Below are positions 36,405 through 45,832 of a DNA stretch of 64,000 bases, piece after piece. The translations under genes and the position numbers were made by a program. Below the pieces are notes generated by a model. That model was given only the letters and a program-made list of their open reading frames with translations. It had not been told where the DNA came from and made no database searches. The stretch spans positions 1 through 64,000 of the forward strand of contig NZ_JARUKV010000015.1 in the NCBI RefSeq assembly GCF_029688865.1, written 5' to 3'. How positions within the stretch are numbered: position 1 is the first letter of the stretch; every line of letters begins with the position of its first letter. Source of the stretch: Natronococcus sp. A-GB7 (GTDB taxonomy: Archaea; Halobacteriota; Halobacteria; Halobacteriales; Natrialbaceae).

Positions 36405-36537
36405 GAGATCCATGTTATCGTCCACCACAATCAGTGCCAGGTTTCCGTCGTCGAGCCGGCGTCTCTCCGCCCAGCGCGCCGACGCTCCGGCACGCTCGCT
36501 CGAACGGTACCTGCGGGAACCGTCGTCTCTTTGACCC

Positions 36538-36547
36538 GTACGCGTAC
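36538..36547. promoter_or_regulatory. palindrome gtacgcgtac before thiE
   Basis: A perfect 10-base palindrome 10 bases before the thiE start, in the divergent region with the HAD gene. Haloarchaeal thiamine genes are controlled by the ThiR regulator, so an operator is possible, but 10-mers of this kind can arise by chance in GC-rich DNA. No TPP riboswitch structure is evident in the short leader. Confidence 0.3.
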
Positions 36548-36557
36548 AGTACCTACT

Positions 36558-37214
36558 ATGGGACCGACGAACTGGGGAACGTACCTCGTCACGCAGGCGT
36601 CGATCTCCGAGGGTCGGTCGACCCCCGAGATCGTCCGTGCAGCTATCGACGGCGGTATCGATGCCGTCCAGCTCCGGGAGAAAGCGCAGAGCGCGCGCTC
36701 GCGGTACGAGCTGGGCCTCGAGCTGCGCGAGCTGACCGCCGAGGCCGGAGTCGATCTGCTCGTCAACGACCGCGTCGACGTCGCCGAGGCGATCGGCGCC
36801 GACGGCGTCCACGTCGGCCAGTCGGACCTTCCCGTCCCGGTCGCCCGCGAGCTACTCGGCTCCGAGGCCGTCGTCGGCTGCTCGACCTCGACCGTCGAGG
36901 AGGCCCGGCAGGCCGAGGCCGACGGCGCGGACTACCTCGGCGTCGGCAGCGTCTACGGAACGACCTCGAAGGACATCCCCGAAGCCGAAACCGGTGTCGG
37001 CCCCGAACGGATCGCCGAGATCGCCGAGGCCGTCTCGATCCCGGTCGTCGGCATCGGCGGCATCACGGCCGACAACGCGGCCCCCGTTGCCGAAGCGGGC
37101 GCCGTCGGGGTCGCTGTCATCAGCGAGATCACCGCTGCCGAGGATCCGGCGGCCGCAACCGCCGAACTCGCGAGGACGGTCGAAACCGCGAAGGACCTCG
37201 AGCACCGAGAGTGA
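36558..37214 (+). CDS. thiE: Thiamine-phosphate synthase
   Basis: A 218-residue TIM-barrel enzyme joining hydroxymethylpyrimidine diphosphate to thiazole phosphate. Motifs are DAVQLREKAQSARSRYELG, LLVNDRVDVAEAIGADGVHV, GQSDLPVPVARELLG, VGCSTSTVEEARQAEADGAD, YLGVGSVYGTTSK and VVGIGGITADNAAPV. Start at ATG 36558; the frame is open far upstream, but homology starts here. thiM follows seven bases later. Confidence 0.95.
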   Translation: MGPTNWGTYLVTQASISEGRSTPEIVRAAIDGGIDAVQLREKAQSARSRYELGLELRELTAEAGVDLLVNDRVDVAEAIGADGVHVGQSDLPVPVARELLGSEAVVGCSTSTVEEARQAEADGADYLGVGSVYGTTSKDIPEAETGVGPERIAEIAEAVSIPVVGIGGITADNAAPVAEAGAVGVAVISEITAAEDPAAATAELARTVETAKDLEHRE

Positions 37215-37221
37215 CAGAACC

Positions 37222-38052
37222 ATGACGAGATCCGATACGACCCGGCCGACGCTCGCGGACTCACTCGAGGCGCTCGCCGAAACCGAGCCGCTGGTGCAGT
37301 CGCTGACCAACGAGGTGACGATCAACGACGTCGCGAACCTCACGCTCCACTGGGACGGGCTGCCCGTGATGGCGGACTCGCCCGGCGACGCCGGCGAGAT
37401 GGCCGAACTCGCGAGTTCGGTTCTGTTGAACACCGGACAGATTCCCGAGTCGAAACTCGAAGCCATGCGCGAGACGGCGGCAACGGCGAACGAGCGCGGG
37501 ATCCCGGTCGTTCTCGACCCGGTCGGGGTCGGCTCGACGCCGACGCGGGAGGCGGTCGCCGAGGAACTCCTCACCGAGTACGAGTTCGCCGTTATCAAGG
37601 GTAACTACGGGGAGATCAGCGCGCTCGCTGGCGTCGAAGCCGAGGTCAGGGGTGTCGAGTCGGTCGGCGACTACGACGCCATCGAGGAGACGGCTCGCTC
37701 CCTCGCCGAGTCGACCGGTGCGGTCGTCGTCGCCTCCGGCGTCGAGGACGTCGTCGCCGACGCCGACGGCGCGACCCGGATCGCGGCGGGTCACGAACGG
37801 TTGAGCGAGGTCGTCGGCACGGGCTGTATGCTCGGCGGGACGCTCGCGACGTTCTGTGGCGCCCTCGAGGACGCCCACAGGGCGGCGATAGACGGCACGC
37901 TCGCGTTCGGAATCGCCGGCGAACGGGCCGCGGAGCTCCCCCACGAGGGGCCGGCGAGCTACCGGACGAACTTCCTCGACGCCGTGGCCGGCCTCTCCCC
38001 CGAGGTCGTCGCGGAGTACGACCCCGAGTCCCGGCTCGAGCGTTTCGACTAA
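37222..38052 (+). CDS. thiM: Hydroxyethylthiazole kinase
   Basis: A 276-residue ribokinase-like kinase that phosphorylates hydroxyethylthiazole for thiamine salvage. Motifs are SLTNEVTINDVANLTLHWDG, MADSPGDAGEMAELASSVLL, VVLDPVGVGSTPTREA, VIKGNYGEISALAGVE, and the active GTGCMLGGTLATFCGA. With thiE it forms a two-gene salvage operon; thiD and thiC are not in the window. Confidence 0.95.
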   Translation: MTRSDTTRPTLADSLEALAETEPLVQSLTNEVTINDVANLTLHWDGLPVMADSPGDAGEMAELASSVLLNTGQIPESKLEAMRETAATANERGIPVVLDPVGVGSTPTREAVAEELLTEYEFAVIKGNYGEISALAGVEAEVRGVESVGDYDAIEETARSLAESTGAVVVASGVEDVVADADGATRIAAGHERLSEVVGTGCMLGGTLATFCGALEDAHRAAIDGTLAFGIAGERAAELPHEGPASYRTNFLDAVAGLSPEVVAEYDPESRLERFD

Positions 38053-38064
38053 GTCGGGAGGACG

Positions 38065-38778
38065 CTACTCGTCGTTCTTCCAGTCGCCCGGCTCCTCGCC
38101 GTAGATCTCTCCCTTCGCTCGCCGGGTATGGGGCCACTTCGCGAGGGCGAACACGGCGAGGTAGAACGCCCCCAGCAGCGCCGCGACGAACGCGCCGTGG
38201 ACGCCCGGAAGCTCCGCCGCTTCGGTCCACTGGGTTTCCGGAGTGAACAGCGTCACTTTCGCGACCCACGCGACGCCGAGAACGACGAACAGGAGCGCGT
38301 AGATGCGGCGGATCCGCCGGGACAGCGCCTCCCAGCTGGTGACCTTGAACGTCGGATACCGGAGGTCGTCGCTCAGCTCCTCGCGCCACCGTGGGTGCTC
38401 GACCCCGACCGGTTTCAGCGCGTTCGCGAAGACGTTCTCCTGGAAGAACCGCACCCGCGCCCGATACATGTCATAGAACCGGTAGCGACGAACCTCGTAC
38501 CACAGGAACGTCGAGAGGACGAGGATGCCGACCAGCAGCAGGTAGGCGGGCATCTCGGGGCTCGAGAACACCACCGAGAGCAACGCGGCGAGCACCGTGA
38601 TCGCCCAGTTCGTCGTCTGATCGATCCGATCCTGCGAGCTGCTCGCCTGGGTCACCTCGCCCCGGTAGTAGTGGGGCAGCGCCGAGAGAAGAGTCTCGGG
38701 ATCTGCCGCGATCTCGGCGCCGATCTCCTGGTCCCCTCTGTCGAGGGGACTGTCTCGGTGTTCGTCGTCGCTCTCCAT
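38065..38778 (-). CDS. DUF2270 membrane protein
   Basis: A 237-residue protein of the DUF2270 family. The soluble N-terminus has LLSALPHYYRGEVTQASSSQ. Hydrophobic spans occur at WAITVLAALLSVVFSS, YLLLVGILVLSTFLWYEVRR, IYALLFVVLGVAWVAKVTLF and GAFVAALLGAFYLAVFALAK. YRARVRFFQENVFANALKPV between spans is typical of the family. I take the ATG at 38778 (MESDDEH); the frame is open to 38829. Function unknown. Confidence 0.8.
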   Translation of the reverse strand: MESDDEHRDSPLDRGDQEIGAEIAADPETLLSALPHYYRGEVTQASSSQDRIDQTTNWAITVLAALLSVVFSSPEMPAYLLLVGILVLSTFLWYEVRRYRFYDMYRARVRFFQENVFANALKPVGVEHPRWREELSDDLRYPTFKVTSWEALSRRIRRIYALLFVVLGVAWVAKVTLFTPETQWTEAAELPGVHGAFVAALLGAFYLAVFALAKWPHTRRAKGEIYGEEPGDWKNDE

Positions 38779-38877
38779 AGGAGTCGGATCCACGAGGAAT
38801 CGCATAGATCCGTAGCCAACAACCGTCACGAGCGGTCCTATCGTTCGGTTCGTCCGAACGGACGGTCGGCTTCCCTC

Positions 38878-39507
38878 TCAGCAGACCGGCTTCGGGTTCG
38901 CGCCCAGCTCCTCGAGCGAGGCGACGTACTCCTCGTAGGCGGCCTCGATCGCGCCGCTTGCGGTCTCGACGGCCCGCTCGCGGTCAGTCTCGTCGGCACA
39001 GACCTCCTCGAGCAGGGCGGTCGCGCGCTCGAGCTGATCGTCCAGGTCGTCGCCGAACTCCCGGAACAGTCCCGCGGTCTGGGGGTCGGCGTCGCCGACG
39101 AAGTAGCCGACGACCTGGTCCTTCGATCGCTGACTCGCGAGGATCCGACCGACGAGCGCGCCGGTGCGTTCGACGGTGCCCTCGAGTCCGCGCAGGTACT
39201 CGTGGAGGGTCGGCACCGTCTCGGGCTCGTAGCCGTCGAGCTTCTCGGCGACCGTCTCGTAGTGGGCTCGCTCCTCGGCGGCCGTCGCCTCGAAGGCCTC
39301 GCGGGCGGCGTCGTGGGCCTCGTCGTCGGCCCAGGCTTCGAAGGTCTTCCAGGCGGCGTACTCGGCGTCGGCGGTCGCCCGCAGTACGGGTTCGGTGTCG
39401 ATCTCGCCGCCCGTGTCGGCGTACAGCGACTTCGAGGAGCCGAGCCGCGACAGTTCGGTCTCGTTCTCCGCGCGGACGGTCTCGAGAAACCTCTCGACGT
39501 CAGTCAT
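38878..39507 (-). CDS. Rubrerythrin-family protein
   Basis: A 209-residue ferritin-like helical protein. Metal-binding Glu/His pairs are suggested by ATADAEYAAWKTFEAWAD and AAEERAHYETVAEKL. It lacks the C-terminal rubredoxin CxxC pairs of true rubrerythrins and ends in a lone Cys. Likely a di-iron or degenerate member acting in oxidative stress. It follows the sulfurtransferase gene on the same strand by 9 bases, suggesting one unit. Confidence 0.8.
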   Translation of the reverse strand: MTDVERFLETVRAENETELSRLGSSKSLYADTGGEIDTEPVLRATADAEYAAWKTFEAWADDEAHDAAREAFEATAAEERAHYETVAEKLDGYEPETVPTLHEYLRGLEGTVERTGALVGRILASQRSKDQVVGYFVGDADPQTAGLFREFGDDLDDQLERATALLEEVCADETDRERAVETASGAIEAAYEEYVASLEELGANPKPVC

Positions 39508-39516
39508 AGGGGCGCG

Positions 39517-40377
39517 TTACTCCCCGGTCTCGACCGGCGCGTTCACGAGGTTGCCCCACTCGGTCCAGGAGCCGTCGTAGTTGACGGCGTCCTCGTAGCC
39601 GAGCAGTTCGTGGAGCGCGAACCAGGCGACCGACGAGCGCTCGCCGATCCGGCAGTAGGCGATGGTCGTCTCGTCGCCGTCGATCCCCTCCTCGGCGTAC
39701 AGCTCCTCGAGCTCGTCGCGGCTCTTGAAGGTACCGTCGTCGTTCGTGACGGCCGACCACGAGATGTTTTTCGCGCCGGGGACGTGGCCGCCGCGCTGGG
39801 CGGTCTCCTGCAGACCCGGGGGAGCGAGGATCTCGCCGGAGAACTCCTCGGGCGAGCGGACGTCGACGAGGGGGACGTCCCGTTCGATCGCCTTCTCGAC
39901 GTCGTCGCGGTAGGCGCGAATCGTCTCGCGCGGACCGCCGGCCTCGTAGTCGACCTCGGGGAACGACGGGACCTCGTCGGTCGTCGGGTAGTCGTTCTCG
40001 AGCCAGTACTCCCGGCCGCCGTCGAGCAGGTAGACGTCGTCGTGGCCGTAGTACTTGAACTGCCAGTAGGCGTAGGCGGCGAACCAGTTGGCGTTGTCGC
40101 CGTAGAGGACGACCGTCGAGTCCTCGCGGATGCCGTGGCTGCCAAGCAGCTCCTCGAACTCCTCCTTGTCGAGGATGTCGCGTCGGGTCTGGTCCTGGAG
40201 TTGGGTCTCCCAGTTGAACCCGATCGCGCCGGGGGCGTGTTCCTCGTCGTACGATTCCGTGTCGACGTCGACCTCCACCAGCCGGAGGCCGGGATCGTCG
40301 CTCTGGAACTCCTCGAGTCGCTCTTCGACCCAGTCGGCCGTGACGAGCGCATCAGTGGCGTAGTCGTTGGTTGCCAT
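39517..40377 (-). CDS. Thiosulfate sulfurtransferase (two-domain rhodanese)
   Basis: A 286-residue two-domain rhodanese. N-domain: RLVEVDVDTESYDEEHAPGA; C-domain: PLVDVRSPEEFSGEILAPPG with the catalytic Cys in TIAYCRIGERSSVAW, the usual CRxGxR form. It transfers sulfur from thiosulfate to cyanide or another thiol; the biological acceptor is unknown. The ATG at 40377 was chosen by homology (ALVTADWVEERL). Upstream of the rubrerythrin-like gene and divergent from a second rhodanese. Confidence 0.9.
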   Translation of the reverse strand: MATNDYATDALVTADWVEERLEEFQSDDPGLRLVEVDVDTESYDEEHAPGAIGFNWETQLQDQTRRDILDKEEFEELLGSHGIREDSTVVLYGDNANWFAAYAYWQFKYYGHDDVYLLDGGREYWLENDYPTTDEVPSFPEVDYEAGGPRETIRAYRDDVEKAIERDVPLVDVRSPEEFSGEILAPPGLQETAQRGGHVPGAKNISWSAVTNDDGTFKSRDELEELYAEEGIDGDETTIAYCRIGERSSVAWFALHELLGYEDAVNYDGSWTEWGNLVNAPVETGE

Positions 40378-40648
40378 ATCCGACACGTGGTCCGACAACC
40401 ACATAGGGCCGCGCTAACCGGTCAATTCGGTCGATGCTAGACCGTTTCGGCAGTCCTTTCCGATATCTCGGTCGACTGTAACGTCCCCGTAGACTCGAGC
40501 CGAGGTTCGCGCGCCGAGCGGGGGAACGTGTACGGTGATGGCGCCGTTCGGTCGGACGGGGGCTGCAAGTATTGCCACGGTCTCGGTACGACGGGGAGAC
40601 GTGCCGGGACCGGTGGCTACTCCAGCCCGTCGCGACAGGTCGGGAGTG

Positions 40649-41446
40649 ATGGACGACTCCGTCATCGTTTCGCCCGACTGGCTCGCGGCCCGACTCGAGG
40701 ATCCCGGCGTCGCGGTCGTCGACGTTCGAGACGCCTGGGAGTACGACGGGATCGGTCACGTCCCTGGCGCCGTGAGCGTCCCCTTCGACAGCTACCGCGA
40801 CGAAACCGCCGACGACCCCGGTACCCTCCCCGGACGGGAAGCGTTCGAGGAACTGCTCGGCGAGGTCGGGATCGAACCCGAGGACACGATCGTCGCCTAC
40901 GATGACAGCAACGGTGTCTTCGCGGCCCGCTTTCGGCTCACCGCACGGGCCTACGGCCACGAGGATGTCCGGCTGCTCGACGGCGACTTCAGCGCCTGGA
41001 ACCGCGAGCACGAGACCGAGTCCGGGTCGCCGTCGGTCGAGCCGACCGCCTACACTGCTATGCCCTTCTCGTTCGCCGAGAGCCCGTTCGTCGACCGCCC
41101 AGGCGTGGAAGCTGCCATCGAGGGCGACGCCGTCCTCGTCGACACCCGTGACCCCGAGGAGTACGCTGAGGCACACCTCCCCGGGGCGGTCCGGTTCGAC
41201 TGGCGTAGCACCGTCGACGACGAGACGCGACGGCTGAAACCCACCGGGGAGCTCGAGGCGCTGTTCGCCGATCGCGGGATTACCCGCGATCGGGAGATCG
41301 TTCTCTACTGTAACACCGCCAGGCGGATCAGCCACACCGACGCGGTGCTCGAGGCACTGGGGTACGAGGACGTCTCAGTCTACGAGGGCAGTCTCACGGA
41401 GTGGCTCGCGACAGACGGGGAGATCGAAACCGGCTCGACGGCGTAA
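40649..41446 (+). CDS. Sulfurtransferase paralogue with atypical active-site loop
   Basis: A 265-residue two-domain rhodanese, divergent in orientation from the one at 39517. N-domain: VAVVDVRDAWEYDGIGHVPG; C-domain: AVLVDTRDPEEYAEAHLPGA. The catalytic Cys is kept at about residue 221 in LYCNTARRISHTD, but the loop is CNTARR rather than CRxGxR. The Arg at the fifth position after Cys remains. Activity or specificity may differ. Its TAA abuts directly the stop of the kinase on the other strand. Confidence 0.85.
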   Translation: MDDSVIVSPDWLAARLEDPGVAVVDVRDAWEYDGIGHVPGAVSVPFDSYRDETADDPGTLPGREAFEELLGEVGIEPEDTIVAYDDSNGVFAARFRLTARAYGHEDVRLLDGDFSAWNREHETESGSPSVEPTAYTAMPFSFAESPFVDRPGVEAAIEGDAVLVDTRDPEEYAEAHLPGAVRFDWRSTVDDETRRLKPTGELEALFADRGITRDREIVLYCNTARRISHTDAVLEALGYEDVSVYEGSLTEWLATDGEIETGSTA

Positions 41447-43066
41447 TCACTCGATCGACGCGTCCGGAAGGGAGAGACAGAACGTCGTCCCCTCGTCGGG
41501 GTCGGGGTGGATCCAGATCTCGCCGCCGTGGCGCTCGACGATCCGCTGACAGAGCGCCAGTCCGATCCCCGTTCCGGCGTGGGCGTCGTGGCTGTGGAGC
41601 CGTTCGAAAACCTCGAACACCCGCGTTCTGTTGTCGGGATCGATCCCGATGCCGGCGTCGCTGATCGAGATCACCAACTTGCCGTCCCCGGACGAGACGG
41701 CCTCGCCACGGGCGCCGGTCGAGTCGGTCGCAGTTTTCCGATCGGCCGTAATGTGGATCGACGGCGGCTCGTCGCCGCTGTACTCGATCGCGTTCTCGAG
41801 CAGGTTCTGGAACACCTGCCGGAGCTGGTCGTCGTCACCCTGTACCCGGGGCAGCGAGCCGATCGAGAGCGTCGCGTCGGTCTCATCGAGCCTGAACTGC
41901 AGGTCGTCGACGACGTCCTCGAGGACCGTCTCGAGGTCGACGGGTTCGAAGGGATCGCCCTGGGTCTCCACCCGGGAGTACGCGAGCAACCCTTCGATCA
42001 TCTCGCGCATCCGGTCTGCGCCGTCGACGGCGAACGCGAGGAACTCCTGTCCGTCCTCGTCTAACTCCTCCTCGTAGCGCTGCTGGATCAGCGAGAGGTA
42101 GCTCGAAACCATCCGCAGGGGCTCCTGGAGGTCGTGGCTGGCCGCGTAGGCGAACTGCTCTAACTGCTCGTTCGAGGCCTCGAGGCGCTCTCGGTAGCGC
42201 TGTCGTTCGAGCTTGTAGCCGATCCAGTTCGCGAGCAGCCCGACGAACGTCTGCTCCCAGTCGGAGAATCCCCCGGGACAGGACTCCCGATCGTAGAAGC
42301 AGAACGTCCCGTACACCGAGCCGTCGACGAAGATCGGCGTCCCCAGATAGCAGGCCACTTCCCCGTCCCCGCTGGCGGTGCGCTTGCCGAGTTCGGGCGC
42401 ATCGGTCTCGAGATCCTCGATCGCCACCGTTCGCCCCGCGGTGACGACCCGCTGGCAGTTCGTCGAATCGAGCGGCACCGTCGTTCCGGCCTGGAGGGCG
42501 ATCCCCTCGTCCGCGTCGACGGCCTCGAGGGTGTACTCGTTGGTGCTCTCCTGGATCGACGAGAGCGCTCCACACTCCGTCCCGAGCGTCTCGCGGACGA
42601 TACGTAACAGCCCCTCGACCTGCTCGGAGAGTGGTCGATTGGCGTCGGCCAGCGCCTCGTAGGCGTCCTGAAGCGCGCGTTCACGCCGCCGAAGCTGGTC
42701 CTCCCGACGAACTCGGTCCGTGATGTCCCGGAAGTGTACCGTGACCGCCGTTTCGGCGGGATAGACGCGAAGTTCGTACCAGGCGTCGAGCGACTCGAAG
42801 TACTCCTCGAACCTGATCGACTCCTGGATTTTCAGCGCGTGTTCACACCCCTCGCGAACCGTCGAGCCGACGCCGTTCGGAATCGCGTCCTGAACCGGCG
42901 TTCCCCGAAGCTCCGACTCGCCCTCACCGAGCACTCGCTCGCTCCCCGCGTTACAGAACGTAATCCGAAACTCCCCGTCGAGCGCGATCACCGCGTCGGT
43001 GATCCGCTCGTACGTCCGCGCCGCGCCGTCGCCGCCCGGGGTCGTCGACCCCGATTGTTCACCCAT
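41447..43066 (-). CDS. PAS-GAF sensor histidine kinase
   Basis: A 539-residue soluble sensor kinase. A PAS domain occupies about 15-125 (YERITDAVIALDGEFRITFC), a GAF domain about 155-290 (SSIQESTNEYTLEAVDADEG, CYLGTPIFVDGSVYGTFCFY). HisKA phospho-acceptor His in YAASHDLQEPLRMVSSYLS; N-box LRQVFQNLLENAIEYSGDEP; G1 ISDAGIGIDPDN; F-box VFEVFERLH; G2 GTGIGLALCQRIVERHGGEI. No transmembrane segment, so the stimulus is internal. No partner response regulator is adjacent, as is common in haloarchaea. Confidence 0.93.
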   Translation of the reverse strand: MGEQSGSTTPGGDGAARTYERITDAVIALDGEFRITFCNAGSERVLGEGESELRGTPVQDAIPNGVGSTVREGCEHALKIQESIRFEEYFESLDAWYELRVYPAETAVTVHFRDITDRVRREDQLRRRERALQDAYEALADANRPLSEQVEGLLRIVRETLGTECGALSSIQESTNEYTLEAVDADEGIALQAGTTVPLDSTNCQRVVTAGRTVAIEDLETDAPELGKRTASGDGEVACYLGTPIFVDGSVYGTFCFYDRESCPGGFSDWEQTFVGLLANWIGYKLERQRYRERLEASNEQLEQFAYAASHDLQEPLRMVSSYLSLIQQRYEEELDEDGQEFLAFAVDGADRMREMIEGLLAYSRVETQGDPFEPVDLETVLEDVVDDLQFRLDETDATLSIGSLPRVQGDDDQLRQVFQNLLENAIEYSGDEPPSIHITADRKTATDSTGARGEAVSSGDGKLVISISDAGIGIDPDNRTRVFEVFERLHSHDAHAGTGIGLALCQRIVERHGGEIWIHPDPDEGTTFCLSLPDASIE

Positions 43067-43098
43067 TTTGGATACGTAATGCGGCTATGATAAATAAA

Positions 43099-43449
43099 TC
43101 ACTCGTCACCGACGTCCCGCCAGTTCGGCGCCGTCAAGTACGGAACTGCGGCCAGCTCGTCGAGCGCCTCGTAGACGACCTCCGAGAGCGCCGGGTGAAC
43201 GCGGACCGCGTTCGCGACGTTGTCGACAGCCGTTCGAGGAACTCGTCGGTTTCGACGTAGTCGTCGTCCGTCTCGACGCCCGCGTTCTCGAGTGCGAGCG
43301 TGTCGGTGTTCGGCTGTCGGCCGACCGCGACGCGGACGTCGCCGGCCTCCACGGGGACGAGTTCGTCGGGTCGCTCGTCGAAAACGGATTCGCGAACGCG
43401 ACTCGAGAGCGGTGATTTCGGTGCCGCCCGTTTCGACGGCGGTTCGCCG
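43099..43449 (-). pseudogene. remnant of dihydrolipoamide-dehydrogenase-like gene
   Basis: Pieces of a class I pyridine-nucleotide disulfide oxidoreductase in three different frames. Frame one: ETGGTEITALESR (43401-43440). Frame two: VRVAVGRQPNTDTLALENAG and ETDDDYVETDEFLER (about 43225-43350). Frame three: ANAVRVHPALSEVVYEALDE and PYLTAPNWRDVGDE with a stop at 43099. The order is that of an Lpd/MerA C-terminal half, but the NAD/FAD linker with the GD box and most of the dimerisation domain (over 100 residues) between frames two and three is missing. It is a degraded gene with one large deletion and at least two frameshifts. Confidence 0.75.
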
Positions 43450-43536
43450 ACACGAATGCGGCTCTCGTCTCGTTCGATTCCGGCTCGAGCCTGTCAGGCC
43501 AGAACTACTATCTCGTCGGGGCGACCAACAGCACCC

Positions 43537-43848
43537 ATGCGTATCGACCTGATGATCGGCGTCGCCGCGCTCTGGTTGGCTGCCGTCCAGCTCGTCGATA
43601 CGCTCCTCGTTAACAGCTTCAGTCCGGCGCTCGAGGGGTTTCCGCCGTCGTTCGACCTCGTGCTGAGTTTGCTTCTGATCGCGCTACTCGGTGCGATCGG
43701 CGCGAGCTACGTACGCAACGGCCGAGAGATCCCGGATGATACCGGCCAACGGCTGGTACCTCCGAGAGTGACGTGGTCGCTCGTTGCGGCGGCGTTCGTC
43801 GCGACTGCGCTCATTCGGACGGTACAGCTCGTCGCGCCACTTCTCTGA
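43537..43848 (+). CDS. Three-span small membrane protein
   Basis: A 103-residue hydrophobic protein with segments LMIGVAALWLAAVQLVDTLL, FDLVLSLLLIALLGAIGASY and TWSLVAAAFVATALIRTVQL. No family is recognised. ATG at 43537 is the first convincing start; it lies near the oxidoreductase remnant, on the other strand. Confidence 0.6.
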   Translation: MRIDLMIGVAALWLAAVQLVDTLLVNSFSPALEGFPPSFDLVLSLLLIALLGAIGASYVRNGREIPDDTGQRLVPPRVTWSLVAAAFVATALIRTVQLVAPLL

Positions 43849-43896
43849 TTCCGTTGATTCGTGCTTTGGCCGACGATAGGCTCGTCAGCGGCGTCG

Positions 43897-44115
43897 CTAC
43901 AGCCAGTCGTCGCCGGTGTCGTCGCTCTGGCCGTCCGTGTAGGTGGCGACGGTTTCCGCGAGGTTCGCGATCGCTTCCTCCTCGGAGGGGCCCTGGCTCG
44001 AGACGCCCGTTACCTCGTCGTCGGCGATGTACAGGCCGTCCTCGAGGCGGACGGTGACGTCGGCACCCTCGAGGGCCGGGTACTGGCCGGTGTCGATCTC
44101 CGGTTCGGTTGGCAT
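43897..44115 (-). CDS. HicB-like antitoxin-fold protein, without HicA
   Basis: A 72-residue protein of the HicB/UPF0150 partial-RNase-H fold: VTVRLEDGLYIADDEVTGVS followed by EEEAIANLAETVATYTDG. In complete HicAB systems a small HicA mRNA interferase is adjacent; no such ORF with a HxxH-type signature is seen here. It may be an orphan antitoxin or a member reused for another purpose. Start ATG 44115. Confidence 0.6.
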   Translation of the reverse strand: MPTEPEIDTGQYPALEGADVTVRLEDGLYIADDEVTGVSSQGPSEEEAIANLAETVATYTDGQSDDTGDDWL

Positions 44116-44351
44116 ACCCGATCTTGTCGGCGGACGGCTGAAATACTCTCCGACGCCGGGTTCGAACTGCCGGTCGTGCTCGGAACCGCTCACGGTGGCT
44201 CCCCTCGAGAGGGGCGCGCGGAGTTCGGTCGGTACGCAACGTCAAGATCCGCCGATCGCCGACGATCGACCGACGGGAACGGTGAGCGACGAGCTGGCGT
44301 GCTGGCGGTCGAGAAAAAGCCTTTAACGCCATCGCCACGTACACCGAGCAA

Positions 44352-45752
44352 ATGGTACTCGACGATCTCGGGAGTTCTCTGCGGGGCACGCTCGACAAAC
44401 TCCGCGGGAAGTCACGGCTCAGCGAGGAGGACATCGAGGAGATCGTCAAGGAGATCCAGCGCTCCTTGCTCTCGGCCGACGTCGACGTCTCGCTCGTGAT
44501 GGAGCTGTCGGACAACATCAAAGAACGGGCCCTCGAGGAGGAACCCCCAGCCGGCACCCCGGCGCGGGACTTCGTCCTCCGTATCGTCTACGAGGAACTG
44601 GTCGACCTCATCGGCGAGTCGACGGATCTCCCACTCGAGGAGCAGACGATCCTCCTGGCGGGGCTGCAGGGATCCGGGAAGACCACGTCCGCGGCGAAGA
44701 TGGCGTGGTGGTTCTCGACCAAGGGGCTTCGCCCGGCGGTCATCCAGACGGACACGTTCCGGCCCGGCGCCTACGACCAGGCAAAGGAGATGTGCGAACG
44801 CGCCGAGGTCGACTTCTACGGCAACCCCGACGCAGAGGACCCGGTCCAGATCGCCCGCAACGGGCTCGAGGAGACCAGTGAAGCCGACGTCCACATCGTC
44901 GACACCGCCGGACGGCACGCCCTCGAGGACGACCTGATCGACGAGATCGAGGAGATCGAGGATACGGTCGAACCCGACAAGTCCCTGCTCGTGTTAGACG
45001 CGGCGATCGGGCAGGGCGCGAAGGAGCAGGCCCAGCAGTTCGACGAGTCGATCGGTATCGACGGCGTCGTCATCACCAAGCTCGACGGGACCGCCAAAGG
45101 CGGAGGGGCACTGACGGCGGTCGACCAGACCGACTCCTCGATCGCCTTCCTGGGGACCGGCGAGGAGGTCCAGGACGTCGAGCGGTTCGAGCCCGACGGC
45201 TTCATCTCCCGGCTGCTGGGGATGGGCGACCTCGGTCAGCTCGCCGAGCGCGTCGAGCGGGCGATGCAACAGACCGACATCGAGGACGACGAGGAGTGGG
45301 ATCCCGAGGATATGCTGACGGGGCAGTTCACCCTCAACGACATGCAAAAACAGATGGAGGCGATGAACAACATGGGGCCCCTCGACCAGGTCATGGACAT
45401 GATCCCCGGCTTCGGTGGTGGGATCAAGGACCAGCTCCCCGACGACGCGATGGACGTCACCCAGGAGCGCATGCGTACGTTCAGCGTCATCATGGACTCG
45501 ATGACCGACACCGAAAAGGAGTACCCAAAGGCGATCGGCGCCGACCAGATCGAGCGCATCGCCCGCGGTTCGGGGACGAGCGAGGACCAGGTCCGGGAGC
45601 TGCTCCAGCAGTACAAGATGATGGAGCGCACGATCAAGCAGTTCCAGGGAATGGGCTCGGACAAGGAGATGCAGCGGATGATGCAACAGATGCAACAGGG
45701 CGGCGGCGGTGGCGGTGGCGGCGGCATGGGCGGGATGGGGCCGTTCGGATAG
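44352..45752 (+). CDS. srp54: Signal recognition particle 54-kDa protein
   Basis: A 466-residue SRP54, which binds signal sequences on nascent chains and docks to FtsY. N domain: [21 protein letters not shown] domain: [58 protein letters not shown] and [16 protein letters not shown]. The M domain follows, Met-rich ([20 protein letters not shown]), with [17 protein letters not shown] and a Gly-rich tail. A gcctttaac TATA-like element lies about 30 bases before the start. Confidence 0.96.
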   Translation: MVLDDLGSSLRGTLDKLRGKSRLSEEDIEEIVKEIQRSLLSADVDVSLVMELSDNIKERALEEEPPAGTPARDFVLRIVYEELVDLIGESTDLPLEEQTILLAGLQGSGKTTSAAKMAWWFSTKGLRPAVIQTDTFRPGAYDQAKEMCERAEVDFYGNPDAEDPVQIARNGLEETSEADVHIVDTAGRHALEDDLIDEIEEIEDTVEPDKSLLVLDAAIGQGAKEQAQQFDESIGIDGVVITKLDGTAKGGGALTAVDQTDSSIAFLGTGEEVQDVERFEPDGFISRLLGMGDLGQLAERVERAMQQTDIEDDEEWDPEDMLTGQFTLNDMQKQMEAMNNMGPLDQVMDMIPGFGGGIKDQLPDDAMDVTQERMRTFSVIMDSMTDTEKEYPKAIGADQIERIARGSGTSEDQVRELLQQYKMMERTIKQFQGMGSDKEMQRMMQQMQQGGGGGGGGGMGGMGPFG

Positions 45753-45832
45753 GTCACGCTCGCCCTCGAGCATCCCACCGATTGTTTCCTGCCAGTAAAC
45801 TCATTATATCTTAGTAGTATAGTCGGAGTCGA

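Noticed and set aside
36404..36413. Upstream ATG of the HAD gene
   Set aside because: Three residues longer; the family usually begins near MSLEPDAV, so 36404 is preferred, though the other cannot be excluded.
36538..36560. TPP riboswitch before thiE
   Set aside because: The leader is too short and has none of the conserved TPP aptamer segments; only a palindrome is seen.
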